A stretch of 64,000 bases of DNA from Rhea pennata (lineage: Eukaryota > Chordata > Aves > Rheiformes > Rheidae), in the NCBI RefSeq assembly GCF_028389875.1, contig NC_084687.1:7786157-7850156 (forward strand). The letters are read 5' to 3'. The stretch's first letter is position 1. Each line of letters starts with the position of its first letter. The notes under the pieces were generated by a model. That model saw only the letters and a program-made list of their open reading frames with translations, was not told the DNA's origin and searched no databases. The translations under genes and the position numbers were made by a program. This document shows, in pieces, positions 39,935 through 62,790 of this stretch.

Positions 39935-42817
39935 GTAAGTGAAATTGTTTAGTTACCTATGTATTACCTTACAATACTACCCTTAGAATGACTCATACTC
40001 TCTCATTCTCATTTCTCTCCCCTTCTAAATGATTCAGTGATGCTACTATCAGAATCACAAAAGGTCTATCTTAGTACTTTCTTTACCATTATCTGACCCA
40101 GTATGTGTTTACACTTCTTCATTCCTTTTTAAAGTGGTTTCCCAAAGTATTTTCAGAGCTAATTGCATACTGCCAGGTTAAACCAAACAATATACTATAA
40201 GGTAATTATTTAATTAGTTTCCTGTTTAAGCATGAGAGAGTGTTCAAAATACAATTTCCTAACAGCTGAAAAAAATGATGGTGAAAATTGACTTGCTGCT
40301 GTGGAAAGTAACAGGTATGGCTCAGCTGAACCTTCATGATGACATGGGAAGGCATTTTGTTTGCAGAAAAGAGTAAAAAAGAGTAAAAAACTTTTTATTT
40401 TTGTAGTATGAGAACTGTGAAATTACTCTTCGTGCTCTGTATTCAGAAACAAGCAAAGCCAAGCTTATAAAACTTTCAGAAGGAAAAATTATCAATTCAG
40501 TAACTGCTTTTTAAAGATCAAGAATTGGAGACTCCAGTTACCAGATTCATATCGAATTTAAGAATTGGTGCAATAGTCCAGTTTTTGAGAGAGGAAAATT
40601 GCTTCATTTTCTGTCAATGAAAGATTCCTGAGTAATCCAGTTAAAGCTGAAAGGTGTAATCAGATTTGATTAAAGCTAAGTAGCGTAAACAGTGCTCTGA
40701 GCAAGCGCACTAACTGTTCTTAATGTATGGTCAGCGATCTATTGTAGGGTTTTTATTTTTATAATCACTTTGATATTTTTTGCATGCTATTTTACTTAAG
40801 GCAGCAAGTTCATATCTAGCACTGTATCTTCTTGGGGGCCACAAATGCACTGACCATAACCCAAGGACTCCAAAAGTTGACTTTAGTCTCTGTAATCATT
40901 TTTGAGTGTCTGTGAGAAACCAACAGTTGAAGAGCTAAAGGATGAATTTAGATTTTGAGATGAGTTGTAGGAGAGCAGACAAGGGAAACAACTCTAACTA
41001 AATAGAGTTTTTAAGCTCTTGTCCCATTCAAATTCAAATGAAGGGAAGAAAATGGTTAGTTACCTTTCTTTCCTTTCATCTTCATGATTGACTTCAGTCA
41101 ACAAGTCTCCCATTCGCTTTTTATTTATCTAGATTCTTTGGCAACAGTAGTTCTCCATCAAGCCCATAATACTGATCTATATTTCTGTAATTGTTGCTGT
41201 ATTTTGGGAATGATTTAAAGGATAGTGTTGGCACTAAGCCTTTGTATGTTATACCACCTAATCTTGTTAGAATCTTGGCACAGAATGAGCACTGGTGATG
41301 CTCTGTATGGCGTACATGCCAGTTCTTACTGGGAAGCAGATGTGTGGAGGGAATCTTTGGCTTACCCTGGAAAATTTCTGACAAGCTTTTCTTTCAAATG
41401 CAACCAAATGAAATGAGTCAAGCTTTAGGGGGGTTGTGTCCTTCCCTTTACCTGAAAATCTTCAAAAACATACTCTGTTTTGTCCATTGGAGTGCCTACT
41501 AGTGAGGCACTACTGCTACTAGTGAGTTCCACTCAGGGATGTGAGAATGACCTTCCAGTGCATTCTTTCAGGCTGTTACTTGCCTTGTGTTTCTCTAACA
41601 TCTTGGGAAAATAGAAAATGTACTTCAGGATTTTCATAAGAGCCCTGAATCAGAAGCTGGATTCCTTCTCCAGATGGATATTCAGATTGTTTTGCATCTC
41701 CAGCTGTCATCAGACTGTGGCTCTAACATTTGTACAAGAGGAAGAGCACTGATTAGAAGCTGTTTTGTTTTAACCCAGTTGGTGACGAGAATTTGGTTAT
41801 GGTTTTACATCATCAGTGTAACAAAGTTTCTTGGTTTAAGCCTACAGAGTTGCTGTGTAGTTTGACTCAGATGATGTCTCTGCTTGAGTGGTCCTTGTGG
41901 CAAAGATGGAGGCAGACTGGTAAATGATTTTGTGGAAACTCCTGGATAGTCCATTCCTGTTATGGCAGTCTTTATGAAATAGAGTGGATTCTTCTTGAAA
42001 GACCAAAAATTTTCCCTGGAGAGAAGTTAAACTTACACTGTATTGTCAGAGACTATTTCCTTAACTGTCACATCAAGAAAAGAAGCTTTTGGAATAGAAA
42101 TGCTGGTAGATTGCCTTCTGATTACGATTGAAAGAAGATGGATTTTTTTCCATTCACAGCTGTGATCGAATGCCAGCCTTTTTCTAACACGCAGTTAAAT
42201 AAAAAGAAGAGCAATATTCCTCCTCTTGAAGAAGAATAGGCAATCTTACTTCTGTTGCACTTTATAGTATTTATCATCTCTTGTTTCTGTAACAACAATA
42301 GCTGTTGGTAGGTGTCCAGCTGATGTCGTAAATGCTGTGTGCGGATGATCTGCCCTCTAATGCCTCACCTCAAACAGTTACTGGCCATAATTGTTCTTAA
42401 TCTTTCATTTAACCTGAATGTGATTGTAGCATATAAAATAGAGTATGTTGTTATCTGTGACATATTTACCTGACACTTTATGGGATGTGAGCAGACAAAA
42501 TTGATATAGGGAGTGCAACTTTGAATTTTTTTGTCTAATCACCAACAGCTGTGCACTGAAAACCTTAAAGCATGAAACTGTCTGGGCAGGTGAACTTGAG
42601 TTCTTTCCAAAGCTTTTAGTTCTGCCCCAAGCACTCTAGCCTTGTCTTGTCTTATATATTGATGCCTCCAGAATTCATTGAAAAGCTTTGAGTATTTATT
42701 GAGCCCTATAAGCCCCAAATTCTGTCAGTTCATTCAACTGGCTCAAGCTACACTCACCAACTATGTTTCTGCTGGAATATGATAAACAGATAATCACTGA
42801 TTGTGCTTTATTGATAG
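39935..42817 (+). other. MAGI3 intron 13
   Basis: No coding or mobile element recognised. GAGTAAAAAA is duplicated near 40373-40391 and CTACTAGTGAG near 41499-41525; both look like small local duplications. Confidence 0.8.
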
Positions 42818-44503
<1,686 letters not shown>

Positions 44504-44686
44504 GAGAAAATCAACCAGAGGAGGAGTCTCAGCCTATCTCAGCCCAAAATGAATCTCCCCAACTGAATCAAATAGAGCTTGCAAGCCAGCAGTCCTCAGA
44601 AGTCTATGATGTCCGTCTACAGAGGAAGGAAAATGAAGGTTTTGGCTTTGTTATTCTCACCTCCAAAAATAAACCTCCACCTGGGG
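44504..44686 (+). CDS. MAGI3: MAGI3 exon 15: linker and first part of PDZ4
   Basis: 183 bp, donor GTAAGT. It encodes a variable acidic/Gln-rich linker ([20 protein letters not shown], then [13 protein letters not shown]) and the PDZ4 start [20 protein letters not shown] with KNKPPPG. EGFGF is the PDZ4 carboxylate loop. The linker is poorly conserved against mammals whereas the PDZ part is near-identical. Confidence 0.95.
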
Positions 44687-50806
<6,120 letters not shown>

Positions 50807-50909
50807 AACATCGTGGTCCTCCGTCAGGAACAAATTCTGCCAAACAGAGTCCGGCTCCACAGCACAGACCTCTCGGATCAGTACAGAACAACCCTTCCAG
50901 TGCAGACAG
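50807..50909 (+). CDS. MAGI3: MAGI3 exon 17: linker after PDZ4
   Basis: 103 bp, acceptor CACTAG, donor GTACAG. It encodes [19 protein letters not shown] and [14 protein letters not shown], with the first two bases of an Arg codon. Ser/Pro/Gln-rich, probably disordered. [16 protein letters not shown] is shared with mammalian MAGI3. Confidence 0.94.
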
Positions 50910-51702
50910 GTACAGAGCTTTTGCTTTTGGCAAAAGGAACTGGAAACAATCAGAAAAGCTCGACCAGTGGGGTTATTGCATCTTGTAAGAATAATCTCAT
51001 AACACTCGTTTTAATATTAAAACAGAAAGCTGCCTTTGAGCAGTGTCAGAATGAAGTATTCACTGCACTATGGTAGTTTTGTGAGTAGAGCCCTTGTTTC
51101 TGGAAAATCAGTAGAGAGATTCGTTCAGCATTGTGTTAATGACCATGCGTGGGACTAAATTATAAATGTGAGTTGACTTCCTAAAAATGGAATATTTGAG
51201 GCATTATTTAGAAATACTTCTTCATGTTCTGTGAGTGAATTGGGGATGTGCTAAACTCAAGATGAAGCAGGTCTGTGTGAAAGAGGGATTGGGAAGAAGC
51301 TTTCCCAGGAAATGACTGAGGCTGAGCTACAAAGAATAAGTCTGCATTCTTGGTTTTTTACTCTCCTTTTGTTTCTTAGATAATATGACTGAAATCTCCA
51401 TACTCTGAATGAAGCAAATATTATAACTCTGCTGCTATGCCAGGAGTGGCATTAGGTGCCACTAGTGTACTTCTAATGTCTGATATTAGATGACATTAGT
51501 GTGCTTCTAGTGATTTTGTTCATAAACTGTAGCTGACTCAAGAAGCAGCCTTACATGAAGTCATTTATATGCTCAATATGTAAGATGTCTGTACTGTCAG
51601 CTGAATTACTTTGTGTTGGATTCCACACTAAATAAATTATAAAGCTTATGATGATAATTCTTTAAATGCAAAGATAACACCCGCTTCCTTTTACCTCTCT
51701 AG
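50910..51702 (+). other. MAGI3 intron 17
   Basis: Contains an imperfect local duplication around 51455-51515 (ACTAGTGTACTTCTAATG against ATTAGTGTGCTTCTAGTG). No other feature. Confidence 0.75.
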
Positions 51703-51829
51703 GGATGCCACAGAAGGTGAAGCTGGAAAAGAAGTATCAAATAGTTACAGACTTTCATGGCCCGAGCATAAACACTTGGCACAATCTGAGGCTGGTGTTG
51801 CTTCAGTAATTGGTAGCCGTCATTCCCAG
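51703..51829 (+). CDS. MAGI3: MAGI3 exon 18: linker before PDZ5
   Basis: 127 bp, acceptor CCTCTCTAG. It encodes [19 protein letters not shown], then [12 protein letters not shown] and [11 protein letters not shown], ending at a codon boundary. The donor is the first of two in-frame GT sites six bases apart (51830 and 51836). I chose 51830 because the mammalian protein continues directly from Gln to NLGCYPVE. Confidence 0.94.
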
Positions 51830-55885
<4,056 letters not shown>

Positions 55886-56024
55886 GTTGGTGACCAAATT
55901 GTTGAAATAAATGGAGAACCCACCCAAGGAATCACTCACACGCGAGCCATTGAACTGATTCAGGCTGGTGGGAATAAAGTTTTGCTGCTACTGAGACCAG
56001 GGACTGGCTTGATACCAGATCACA
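55886..56024 (+). CDS. MAGI3: MAGI3 exon 20: second part of PDZ5
   Basis: 139 bp, acceptor CTTGTCAG, donor GTACGT. It encodes [39 protein letters not shown] and TGLIPDH, then the first base of a Ser codon that can be completed by either terminal exon (57571 or 58099). The alternative isoforms diverge here. Confidence 0.97.
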
Positions 56025-57370
56025 GTACGTCATCTAAAATACTCATTCATTTTAAGAGCCCAAGACAATGGAATAGAGTCTAATAAAGATACTTTTAAGC
56101 TATTTCACTGAAAGTTAGCTGTTCCCTTTTTCCTAGCTGTACAGGCTGCTTATATATTTTTTCAAATATAAGGAATGTTTTTGGTTAAAAATTAAGATGT
56201 GACAAGGACCTAAGAAAATTATAGGAAGTGTGATAGTATTGCATATTTGCAGTTGGAATCAGTTTCTCTGCTGAGTGAAAACTAATCGCTATTCTCCTAT
56301 ACAAATATGTCAGTTATCACTGTTTGCCTTTTAATTTAAGTTTCTGTATTATCATTTCTCAGTTCAAAATGATTTTGAAAGTATCTTGTTTCTATACAGG
56401 TCTAATTCATTGTTTTTAGCCTTCTAAATTTTAGAGTGCTTGGTTTGTGGTTTTTCAAAACCAAAACTTTTGAAACCAGGGAGAAAGCTTTGCTCACGAA
56501 ACAAATGCTTACAGGAGATTTGAGTTCACCTACAAAGCAGAGTACAGAATTAAGTATTTTGAGACTTACTTAGGACGTGCTGTAAAATTACAAATCAAAA
56601 AGATTTTTGGCTGGGGCAGTATTTTAAAGGAAATAACATTTTTTCTTAAAGCAAGAATTTTGATCTTTTAAACCTTGATGTTAACAAAAAGATTTTGATG
56701 GCAAAGTTCTTAAATTGTCAGGTTGCTTTTTTCGATTAAGAGCTCTTCAATAATAGTAATGACCTGTGAATTTACTGTTTGAAAATCAAGTTTAAAACCC
56801 AAAGTTTGAACTTTCAAATGGTTTGATACATTCAGTTGTTTACAGGCAGCATCTGACATCCATTCAGGAGATAAAATCTGCTCAGAAGTTTCTCTATTTT
56901 TTTCATTCAGAGAACTAGAAGATAAAACTTAACATCTTCTGGTTCAAATTGCACAGCACAGTAAAATCAGAGTGAACTAGCATGTGGCATGGAAACAGTA
57001 TCTGTAAACTGAAAATCTGTTCTATGCCATGTTGCTAGATCCCTAGCTGGCTGGCTTTGTCTCTCACTGAATTGCCCTGTCACTAAGGTTGAAAGATTGA
57101 GTTCCCTTTGTGTTTGATGAATTTCAATTGAAATTCTCAGAGAGGTTGTTGTCCCTTTAAAATTAAATTAGCATTTACAAGCTGGGAGAAAAGGAGCCGG
57201 TGTGGACAGCTCCAGTTTTCTCCTTACTAACAGCTATTTAAGATCAGCATAATTTCAGCAGTGATAAATAGTGTTTAACATGTACCAAGGAGACTGTGCA
57301 ATAGTTACCTGGAATCATTCCTGGCCCCTCTTGTTCACTAAAATCTCCTGACCTCAAGATGGGAAAGCAG

Positions 57371-57440
57371 AATCATAAAAAGGTCAGATGGGACCTCTGG
57401 AGATCATCTGATTCAGCTTTCTGAATTCAGCTTTAGATCA
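57371..57440 (-). mobile_element. CR1 3'-end fragment
   Basis: AATCATAAAAAGGTCAGATG then GGGACCTCTGGAGATCAT matches the reverse complement of a CR1 3' terminus, as in the larger antisense copy in intron 19. Only about 70 bp are recognisable, and the right boundary is vague. It ends about 130 bp before the alternative terminal exon. Confidence 0.75.
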
Positions 57441-57570
57441 GCACCTGGGGAGACGGGGCTGTGTTGCCTCTTGTCTTGCTGTTAATTTGTACATTTCTGA
57501 TTGAAATCTTGCTTGCTGTACTCTTGTGATTTTGGTATATAGTTCTGGGCTTTTTCTCTTCCTCCTTCAG

Positions 57571-57620
57571 GTTTGGCTCCTTCCAGTGTGTGTCCCTACG
57601 TGAAACCTGAGCAACATTAA
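57571..57620 (+). CDS. MAGI3: MAGI3 alternative terminal exon (short isoform C-terminus)
   Basis: Follows a strong pyrimidine-rich acceptor (CTCTTCCTCCTTCAG). Spliced from exon 20 it completes a Ser codon and encodes LAPSSVCPYVKPEQH, then TAA at 57618-57620. The short mammalian MAGI3 isoform ends, as I recall, in LAPSGLCSYVKPEQH, so the match is specific. This product would stop right after PDZ5 and lack the whole Ser/Lys-rich tail. An ATTAAA lies 78 bp after the stop. No transcript evidence is available here, so usage is inferred. Confidence 0.9.
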
Positions 57621-57697
57621 GGGCTTTCAGTGCTTTTCTTGGTCTTTCCTTAAAGACTTGGTAAATCTGCATGTCTTGTGATTCATCTCTTTCTATT

Positions 57698-57703
57698 ATT
57701 AAA
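57698..57703 (+). terminator. Poly(A) signal ATTAAA for short MAGI3 isoform
   Basis: ATTAAA 78 bp after the TAA of the alternative terminal exon. It is the first canonical-type hexamer after that stop, so it is the likely polyadenylation signal. The cleavage site should fall near 57715-57735. Confidence 0.65.
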
Positions 57704-58098
57704 GTGCAAACCTATGAATAACTTCAGCTTTTTATTATTTTCAGTTATCTTTAGCATAAATCATAACACTGTAGGTCAAAGAGTGTTTTATTTTGCAGTT
57801 CTGCTATGTAGGCTCTAAAGTTATGCTGATACAAGACCCCGTCAGTCCCATGGAGATCATGCCAGCATTTTAAGCAGAAGGCCTTTTCCAAAATTGCATC
57901 CTTATGATTGTAGCTTGTAGAACAATGCAGAACAGAAAAATGGTTAAGTAGACTTTGAGAATATGTCACTGCATAAGCTTTTCTAAGTTGAAGATTTCAC
58001 ATAATATCCTACAATCTCAGTAGTAAACACATTTCTAAAATATTTAGTCAATTTTCTTCTGTAATGACTTAGTCAAATCTCTCGCTGTTCACTTCTAG

Positions 58099-59138
58099 GT
58101 GATTTGGATAGTTATAATCCATCTTCGTCAAATGTAATATATGAAGAACAGTCACCATTATCTTCATCTTCACATTCTGCATCCCCATCCAAAGTGTGTT
58201 ATTTACCAATATCAGGAGAAGCTTTACTGAAAGTTCAGCTGTCTGAGAAATTGGAACCAGCAAAGAACACTGTGCCTGAAAAGATAAGCACTTTAACTGA
58301 AAGCCCATCTGAGATTAAGCCTATGTCTTCTCCCCAGAGAACAAAGAACAGATGGGGTCATCCCTGCAGTCCTGGGTTTGAAATGACAAAAGGAGACACA
58401 CCTGCAAGTCGACAAAGGTTAGGGACAGCTGAGGGACAACATCAAACAGGATTCCACAGCCCTAGAAAGGGGGATCCTAAAAAGATACATGGCAGTCTCT
58501 CACATAAATCTGACAGCTCCAGAAAAGGTGAGAGTAAGCACACAGATATAGGGCTGAACAACAGTAACAAGAAAGAGTATTCCAGAGAAAATCAAGGCAG
58601 GTCTGCCAGTCCCCAGAAGTATCTCAGTAAGCAAGGAAATACAGAAATGTTAGGCAAGTTGCAAGAATATAAAGATAGAACAAATGATGGTGATATTAAG
58701 ACTGTTGAGCAATTAAAAAGTGGAAACAATAAAATAGGAGTCACAAGGAAAGATACAAAACAGAAAAGTTCTGGAAAGAAGGAAGGGTGGCTGCCAGAGA
58801 GAAAATACCCAGCATTTGATGAAAATACTCTTCTGTTCAGTAAGGCCAGTGACTCTAGGACAAACACATCTGAAGATGAAAAATTCAAATTCAAAACTTC
58901 AAGTTTTTCCAATATTCCACTGCTTTCCATGGAGAAGCAAAGAAGGCTAAAAATCCAGGAGACTGTTACTCTGAACAGGCAGCACACAGAGCCACTTGAT
59001 GAAACCAAAGATGATGGAATTTCAAAATCTGAGAACAGTTCACCAGTCAAGAAAGCACCAATAACTCCTGGACCTTGGAAGGTACCAAGTGCATGTAAAG
59101 TCACCAAAACAGCAAGTGTGGCTGAAAAACGGGTTTGA
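58099..59138 (+). CDS. MAGI3: MAGI3 exon 21: Ser/Lys-rich C-terminal tail (long isoform)
   Basis: 1040 coding bp after acceptor CACTTCTAG, ending in TGA at 59136-59138. It encodes DLDSYNPSSSNVIYEEQSPL and then a long low-complexity tail rich in Ser, Lys, Thr and Glu with no folded domain evident. Conserved islands compared with mammals are NPSSSNVIY near the start, a GRSASPQK-type motif (Arg/Ser, possible kinase site) near the middle, and SSPVKK plus ITPGPWKVPS near the end; the sequence between them has diverged strongly. The 171-codon frame antisense to it is a shadow of this composition. Confidence 0.96.
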
Positions 59139-60371
59139 CTGATGCTTTTTTAAAAACATGTTTTAATCAAGTTTCTAATGGTGGTCATTTAAAAGTACCA
59201 TTTCTTTTCAAAAAGTTGTCATTTTCCAGAAAGTGGTTAGAGGGTGGAAAGTATTTGATTTGTTCTTAAATTATTTAAGCTGCATGAAGGACCTTTGGAT
59301 TGCTTAAATGAAACTCCTCCGTAAGCTGCTGTCCCCTTGTCCTTTTGAAGGCGGTGTGCTGCTGCTCTCAACATTGCACTGCTACGGCTTTCTCAGATAG
59401 TATTGTGAGTTTCTGAACAAAATTATTTAACGCCTATGTTGCCAATGTGATCATGACTGACTTGTTCTTGTGCCAAGTTATCTACTGTATCCAGTCAATC
59501 TAATCCTTCTCATACGTAATCTAGTCACAGAAAAGACAAAGTTTTGCTTGAAATGGGTATTTTCTCAAGAGCATGTTGCATGTTTACATAAGGGAATACC
59601 CATGTTCTTACTGTTTCTGTAAGAAGAGAGGTGAGTTGGTTTTATCAGTTCTAGGGCTGCAAATGAGCCACTAATGCAGTTCCAACAGATTTTTTTTTTA
59701 TACCTAATTAAAATCATGTAGATAAAAATTATATTTGACCTGATGTAATTTTGCTTTTTATGAACACAACAAAATTGCTTTATTTGCTTGATTCATGAGG
59801 ATGCTCATAATAACTGTTGGCAAACATCTGTCTGAAAACAGAGAAAATTCTGGATTCTGTTAAATAGCATAATTTCTTTGGCTTGTGGCAGGATGTCATC
59901 CTTAGCATTCTTTATAAACATATGCAGCAAGTGCGTATTTATTTTTCTGCCTCATCTTGGTGCTATATACTGAAATTCCCTTCATTCATTATTTAACACT
60001 GGTTGAGAATTGGATTTTTTTTCTCTGTAAAGATAACAGTTGATCTTTAGGACAGAGCCAAACACTTCAGTCAGCTTCCTGAATGAAGTTGATTGTGCCT
60101 GTGCATATTAGAAGTTGCCCCTATTTTATTTGAACTGTGTGAGCTGTTCTAAGAGTGCTAAATAGAACAATAATACAGGGTACATGAGATGTACTATCTA
60201 TTGTTTGGGCTGTAATATGTGTTTTAAAATAGTATGAGGAATGTTACCAACAATCTCCTTACACATCAATCATAATAAGCTGTAAGAACAGCAAACTGAA
60301 AATTTGAAGGGATTTATTTTCTTTGAAGTTTTAATGATGATTTCCTGATATGTTAGGTTTTTAATGACTGC

Positions 60372-60396
60372 AAAAAAAAAAAAAAAAAAAAAAAAA
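60372..60396 (+). repeat. A25 homopolymer in MAGI3 3' UTR
   Basis: Uninterrupted run of 25 A preceded by TGACTGC and followed by GCGG. No retroposon body or target-site duplication is evident beside it, so it looks like a simple repeat. Confidence 0.95.
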
Positions 60397-61176
60397 GCGG
60401 TAAAAGAAGCTCTTTGGTCCAGTTTGCAGAAGCAGAAAGTAGTACAGAAGGTCAAGCTTTATTTACCCATGTTAAAATTCAAACTAATACAACTTGCTAA
60501 TTGAAAGTGATTGAGCATCTTCTTTGGCTTTGAAATGTTTAATGTTTTTAAAGTTTAATGAACCACAGTGGATCAGTTGAGTTGAACAATTCTTTAGAAG
60601 TATAGATGACTACTCAAGCAGGTTTTTAAACAAACACTTTTGAAAATTAAATAGGCTTTACGGCAAATCTGAACCGCACTCTGCTGCTTCATGTTGGATG
60701 ATTCATTGATTGCTGTAGCATATGTACAAATACTCCATGTTGCGGAGTATGACTGTGAAAATATTTAATAATTTGAAGTAGCCTATGTAGGTATTAACCA
60801 TGTATTCTTGACAAGAGACTGTTTATCTTGAGTTGTACACACCCGCCCTACCACTGAGTACAGTAACAAATTCAGAAGTTCTAATGTGAAAATGAATTAG
60901 CACCACTGAAAGGATTTCCCCCTCATAAATTACCCATATATTTTTTCTGTTAATATGACCTAATTTAGTGTCTTACCTGTCTGTGATTTCTCCTTTCAGA
61001 GGATTTGTATCTGTATTTCCTGTATCAGATGACTTAGCAATGTGGCCTTGGAATGCTAAGCAACGTATGGATGTACTGGTTGTAAATGTTTATATATTGT
61101 ACAGCACCTTTATATATACTTCTGAGGTTCTGACTAGAGAAAGACCTGTAAATTGCTCATTATTTTTTATATAGAT

Positions 61177-61182
61177 ATTAAA
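61177..61182 (+). terminator. Candidate poly(A) signal ATTAAA of long MAGI3 transcript
   Basis: ATTAAA preceded by a T-rich stretch and followed within about 20 bp by GT-rich sequence, the usual layout of a vertebrate poly(A) site. About 2.04 kb after the stop codon. Confidence 0.5.
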
Positions 61183-61200
61183 AAAGAAACTGCAGTTCAT

Positions 61201-62037
61201 GGTCTGTTGATTCTGCACTGTATAAATTGTTGACTTTCAGTGGTGTGATACAGCTAACTATATGACCCAAGTTTTACCCATAAGCATAATACTCTTCTGG
61301 AAAACAAATGCAATTTATTATTGGAAGTTTCCTTGCCTCCTTGTTCAGGTAACAATTGTTCAACAAAGGTAATATAAAAAAAAATCAAAACATGTAGCAT
61401 AAATTGTTTATGATGAAATACTTGTACGGTAGGTTTATTTGTACATTTTGATATAAAAAAATGTCACATCTTTTACATCTTCCAACCTTTCTTTGTACAG
61501 AAAATAACTGTAAACAATTTACTACCAAAAACTCCTTTTCTGTCTTATCTCCTATGAATGAAGCTATGAAAAGGTCCTCTGGTTTTTTTTTTTCTTTTTT
61601 TCATTACTAACATACTAGAAGATAGCAAGAGGTACCAAAACTGAAGGAAAACATAAGTTTAACATATGTCATTAAAACATTTTGTTTCCTCTCCTGTGCC
61701 ATTTCTGTATAATAATCTACTTTTTAAGGGAGAAAGTCTTTGTCATGTCTCTTCCACTAACCTGATCTTCACAACAGATCTTTTTTGCAAATCCTCAACA
61801 GCTTTCCAGAACACTGAGTTAAGCTGGTTGTCAGAAGAGGTTATGACAGGATGTCCTTTCTACCTAGCACAAGCTATTAACTGCCCACCGAGTGCAAAAA
61901 CCTAAGCAGCAGCATCAGTACATACATAGCTGAGAAGTCACAGGGAATGATCACAGCAGTATTCTTTAGTTGAGAGATGCTTGTAGTCTGTGTAGTAAGG
62001 TTGTTTTCACATAACTAATGTTTTCCAAAAAAATTCA
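61201..62037. other. Gap between MAGI3 and PHTF1 3' ends
   Basis: AT-rich sequence that may be intergenic or belong to either 3' UTR. On the - strand it has further AATAAA hexamers (61434-61439 and 61314-61319 as TTTATT on +). T-rich run near 61584-61602. No coding sequence recognised. Confidence 0.5.
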
Positions 62038-62043
62038 TTTATT
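62038..62043 (-). terminator. Candidate PHTF1 poly(A) signal AATAAA
   Basis: AATAAA on the - strand, the first canonical hexamer past the PHTF1 stop. Alternatives lie further on, so usage is uncertain. Confidence 0.4.
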
Positions 62044-62790
62044 TCAGAAGACTAACATAAACCATTCTGCATTAATCTGTTACACTTCTGCTATGCAGCT
62101 GCAAGCTGAATTGTTAACATGGAAGAAATGTTCATCCTATGCAGATTGAAGTTCACTGCATCCTTCAGTAGCTCAGGATAAAGAGGCAAAGCCTAAAGCA
62201 CACTGAGCTTTTCAGTAAAGAAATATTCTTCAGCACTTTCAGAGAAATGCATCTATGTATGACTTGATCTATCTGAGAAGAGCTTTGAAAAAGCCTGCAG
62301 AAATTTGAAAAATGTGAGTACAGCTCTAGAGCTCTCTAAAAAAGTATGCTACTAATTGATACAGCAGGATTGACTTCTCACCAGTCATGTGCACAGGATT
62401 CAGATCTCAAAGAAACGAGGCATGTGCAGCAAGCATGTTTCCTTTCAGTATGAGCTGTAGCAGGGCTTTTAGTGTTTAATGCCCCAAAGTATGTGCACAC
62501 AGTTTCTGCTGTTTTCAGTGCAAGCTACTGGTATTTGGCCCCATTGTTTTGTTTCACTACATGTGCACATCATGGGGTGACTTTACTAGTTAGACCAGTT
62601 TATTCTGTATGTTGTAGAACAGTAAAGCAGAGGCAAAAACATTTGAGACATACATACTTTGAGAATCTGTTAAAGAAATTGTAGTTACAGATTTCCATAA
62701 TCTGAACACCTGATTTTTGCCCAAGCCATTAGTTATCTTCCCTGGTCTTGTCTTTCTGATGGAGAGGGCTGAATGCTGATGTTGGTCAGT
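62038..62790 (-). other. PHTF1 3' UTR (end inferred)
   Basis: Sequence downstream of the PHTF1 stop on the - strand. The first AATAAA after the stop is at 62043-62038 (TTTATT on the + strand), about 750 bp away. The transcript may instead continue to more distal hexamers near 61439 or 61319. Confidence 0.5.

Larger units (their letters stand above)
56025..58098 (+). other. MAGI3 intron 20 with alternative terminal exon
   Basis: Contains an AATAAA at 56082-56087 close to exon 20, a CR1 fragment at about 57371-57440, the short-isoform terminal exon at 57571, and its ATTAAA at 57698-57703. It acts as an intron only for the long isoform. Confidence 0.85.
59139..61200 (+). other. MAGI3 long-isoform 3' UTR (end inferred)
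   Basis: Non-coding AT-rich sequence after the stop. It contains an A25 run at 60372-60396, a possible early ATTAAA at about 59707 and a better placed ATTAAA at 61177-61182. A GT-rich stretch (TGGTCTGTTG) about 20 bp past the last hexamer supports cleavage near 61200. Without transcripts the end is an estimate. Confidence 0.55.

Noticed and set aside
58592..59107. 171-codon open frame antisense to MAGI3 exon 21
   Set aside because: It is the shadow of the Ser/Lys/Glu-rich coding tail on the other strand; no family recognised.
59121..59138. C-terminal PDZ-binding motif at the MAGI3 end (EKRV)
   Set aside because: The residue two before the end is Lys, which fits neither class I (S/T) nor class III (D/E) PDZ ligands; the mammalian protein as I recall it ends differently (EKRQ).
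62694..62708. Alternative PHTF1 last exon: TTCAG then ATTATGGAAATCTG on the - strand
   Set aside because: It has LWK-like codons but in the wrong phase for the preceding exon. The site at 62811 gives LWKIKP and stop in phase 0 with a clean acceptor.
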